In this document: positions 62,746 to 64,000 of the stretch, one piece after another
How the letters are laid out: each line of letters starts with the position of its first letter
How positions within the stretch are numbered: the first letter of the stretch is position 1
Source: Ecdyonurus torrentis
Lineage: Eukaryota; Arthropoda; Insecta; Ephemeroptera; Heptageniidae
Length of the DNA: 64,000 nt
Reading direction: 5' to 3'
Assembly (NCBI GenBank): GCA_949318235.1
Contig: OX439129.1
Coordinates: forward strand, 30,714,243 to 30,778,242
The notes under the pieces: generated by a model
The model's database searches: none
The model's input: only the letters and a program-made list of their open reading frames with translations
What the model was told of the DNA's origin: nothing
Position numbers and translations under genes: made by a program

Positions 62746-63450
62746 GAAGGATCCTTCATTCATGCATAAACTCTATTTCATTTCATCTGTCTCTAGCGTG
62801 TTCTTACCATTGTCTCAAATGTGTGAAGAAAAAGTAGAAGGAGACAACTTGGGAATTCGTGCACATACATACACACACACACACACATACATATACACCA
62901 AACACACGGAAAGATAAAATGTTTAGTATCACGTTTTTAAAACTAAAGTCTTGTTTTTATTACAATACAGATATTGTGTATATACTGGTAATATAACGTT
63001 ATGTTTATTGTTTATACGCAATTCAAAGTTTTATTATGTGTGAATTTATTCATATTTTACTTTTATTATTCTCACAAAAAATAAATATACTATGATGAAA
63101 TAATAATTTTAACAAATAAGGATTTTAAATGGTTATTTTTTATGTACATTTTCAACGTAATCACATGCACTATTAAAAGTCTATATTTATATTTTATTCT
63201 TGTTTTTAGAAATCTAGATTTGAAAACTCCATTTTATGTTTATGTTTTAAATAATATTGTAGAATTGTAAAATTGTGGTTGTAGATATAAAGTGATTATT
63301 TTCTTAATATGCCAGGAAGACGTGAAATTGAAGGTTTCTATGGTATATCTTTTACTGTATGTGGCAAATGCTGGACTGCTGAATACATGGTTTACCAAGT
63401 GATAGAATGATTAAATGTGCCTGTTTCAAAATTCATCGCAGCATAAAAAA
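62465..63450. other. Unique AT-rich DNA with one (GA)n tract
   Basis: (GA)n at about 62697-62736 and a short CA run near 62872-62886. No gene was recognised. Confidence 0.45.
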
Positions 63451-63454
63451 ATTC

Positions 63455-63783
63455 TTGAAAGCGATGCATATAGATCACATGAAACAACATGTGCTTCTTG
63501 ATATTACAACCAAAATGTGATCTCCAAAACTGATGACAAATTTTACCAGAATATCAATATGGCCCCACAAGAGAGCGTGAAAATACTGTTAAGTATGCTA
63601 TTTGTGTGACTATTCCTGTTTGTGACAGGCGAAAATTAGTATACAAATGTTGCGCGGGTTGCATAAGTAGAAATTTACTGATAACTGCTACGGGGTTTGA
63701 GACACACTAATGTTATTTATGTAAGTCCTATCAAGTGTTTTGTGATATATATGCTAATGTTTTCTACTGGTCTATTCCTTTAA
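63455..63783 (+). mobile_element. Family B MITE, copy B8 (decayed)
   Basis: Right end complement TTAAAGGAATAGACCAG (TTAA 63780-63783). The left end is degraded (TTGAAAGCGATGCATATAGA). The blocks GGCCCCACAAGAGAGCGTGA and GCGCGGGTTGCATAAG are intact, but the central CRE is lost by a small deletion (TTTGTGACAGGC). Confidence 0.85.
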
Positions 63784-64000
63784 GTCTGCATTTCATATTA
63801 GTTATTTTCCTTCTTTTTTTTAATGAAACGTCCAAATTTTAAGAAAATCTAATTTAAAAAACTTGGGTTTAAAAATTACCTTTTCCTCATAAGGTAGTTA
63901 AAGGCTGTTAAAAATCTCCACTGAAATATGTAGAATAGGACATTTTAGTAATACTTTTAAAAAGTTTTGAAAATAGTTCATGTGCTCTCAAATAAATTGT
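63784..64000. other. AT-rich DNA at the right edge
   Basis: No feature was recognised. Confidence 0.4.

Overview
This is a non-coding-rich stretch of an animal (metazoan) nuclear genome, most likely an invertebrate. It is strongly AT-rich, with long (TA)n, (GA/CT)n and poly(A/T) tracts, many short inverted-repeat transposons, spliceosomal introns and one unmistakable animal extracellular module, an LDL-receptor class A repeat. The phylum cannot be fixed from the sequence; arthropod and lophotrochozoan are both reasonable. Nothing bacterial, phage-like or CRISPR-like was seen.

The one gene I can defend is on the minus strand. Its first coding exon (26942-27041) encodes a start Met and a signal peptide and ends at a GTAAGC donor in phase 1. 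The next recognisable coding exon (369-488) is a complete six-cysteine LDLa module bounded by AG and GTGAGT, phase 1 at both ends. The two join in frame across a 26.45 kb intron. The rest of the gene lies to the left of base 1. A receptor of the LDLR/VLDLR/LpR/LRP type is the best reading; which member cannot be told from one module. A possible TATA/initiator pair lies about 300 bp upstream of the ATG (27335-27359).

Elsewhere coding evidence is thin. There is a candidate internal exon of a multi-pass membrane protein at 37668-37910 (minus), a candidate TATA box plus untranslated first exon at 56115-56231 (plus), and a few isolated splice-site-like signals. Almost all short open frames elsewhere are translations of microsatellites (Ile-Tyr, Ser-Leu, Arg-Glu, His-Thr repeats) or of MITEs.

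The richest content is repetitive DNA. (i) TTAA-flanked MITEs of two related families: family A (about 300-323 bp, copies at 30192 and 58312) and family B (about 310-380 bp, eight copies at 7711, 31969, 42145, 49689, 54305, 58983, 61044 and 63455). (ii) Family C, about 290 bp, with TATAGGGTGTAT ends (40572-40863; a second copy at 31813-32428 is split by a family B insertion). (iii) hAT-like non-autonomous elements: a 1.9 kb element with 16-bp perfect ends (19792-21726) that contains a second 0.5 kb element with a 7/8 matching 8-bp target duplication (20817-21317), whose relative lies at 54993-55495. (iv) Several palindromes, above all a pair of identical 199-bp arms around a 17-bp spacer at 61978-62392, and a hairpin with 47-nt arms at 29369-29505. 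Families A, B and C all carry the CREB/ATF consensus TGACGTCA in their bodies, and most occurrences of that octamer in the window are inside these elements.

Layout: 1-368 intron 2 of the receptor gene; 369-488 LDLa exon; 489-26941 giant intron 1 with microsatellites, one family B MITE and the nested hAT elements; 26942-27359 first coding exon, 5' leader and possible promoter; 27360-64000 intergenic or unassigned DNA with most of the MITEs, the palindromes and the candidate exons.
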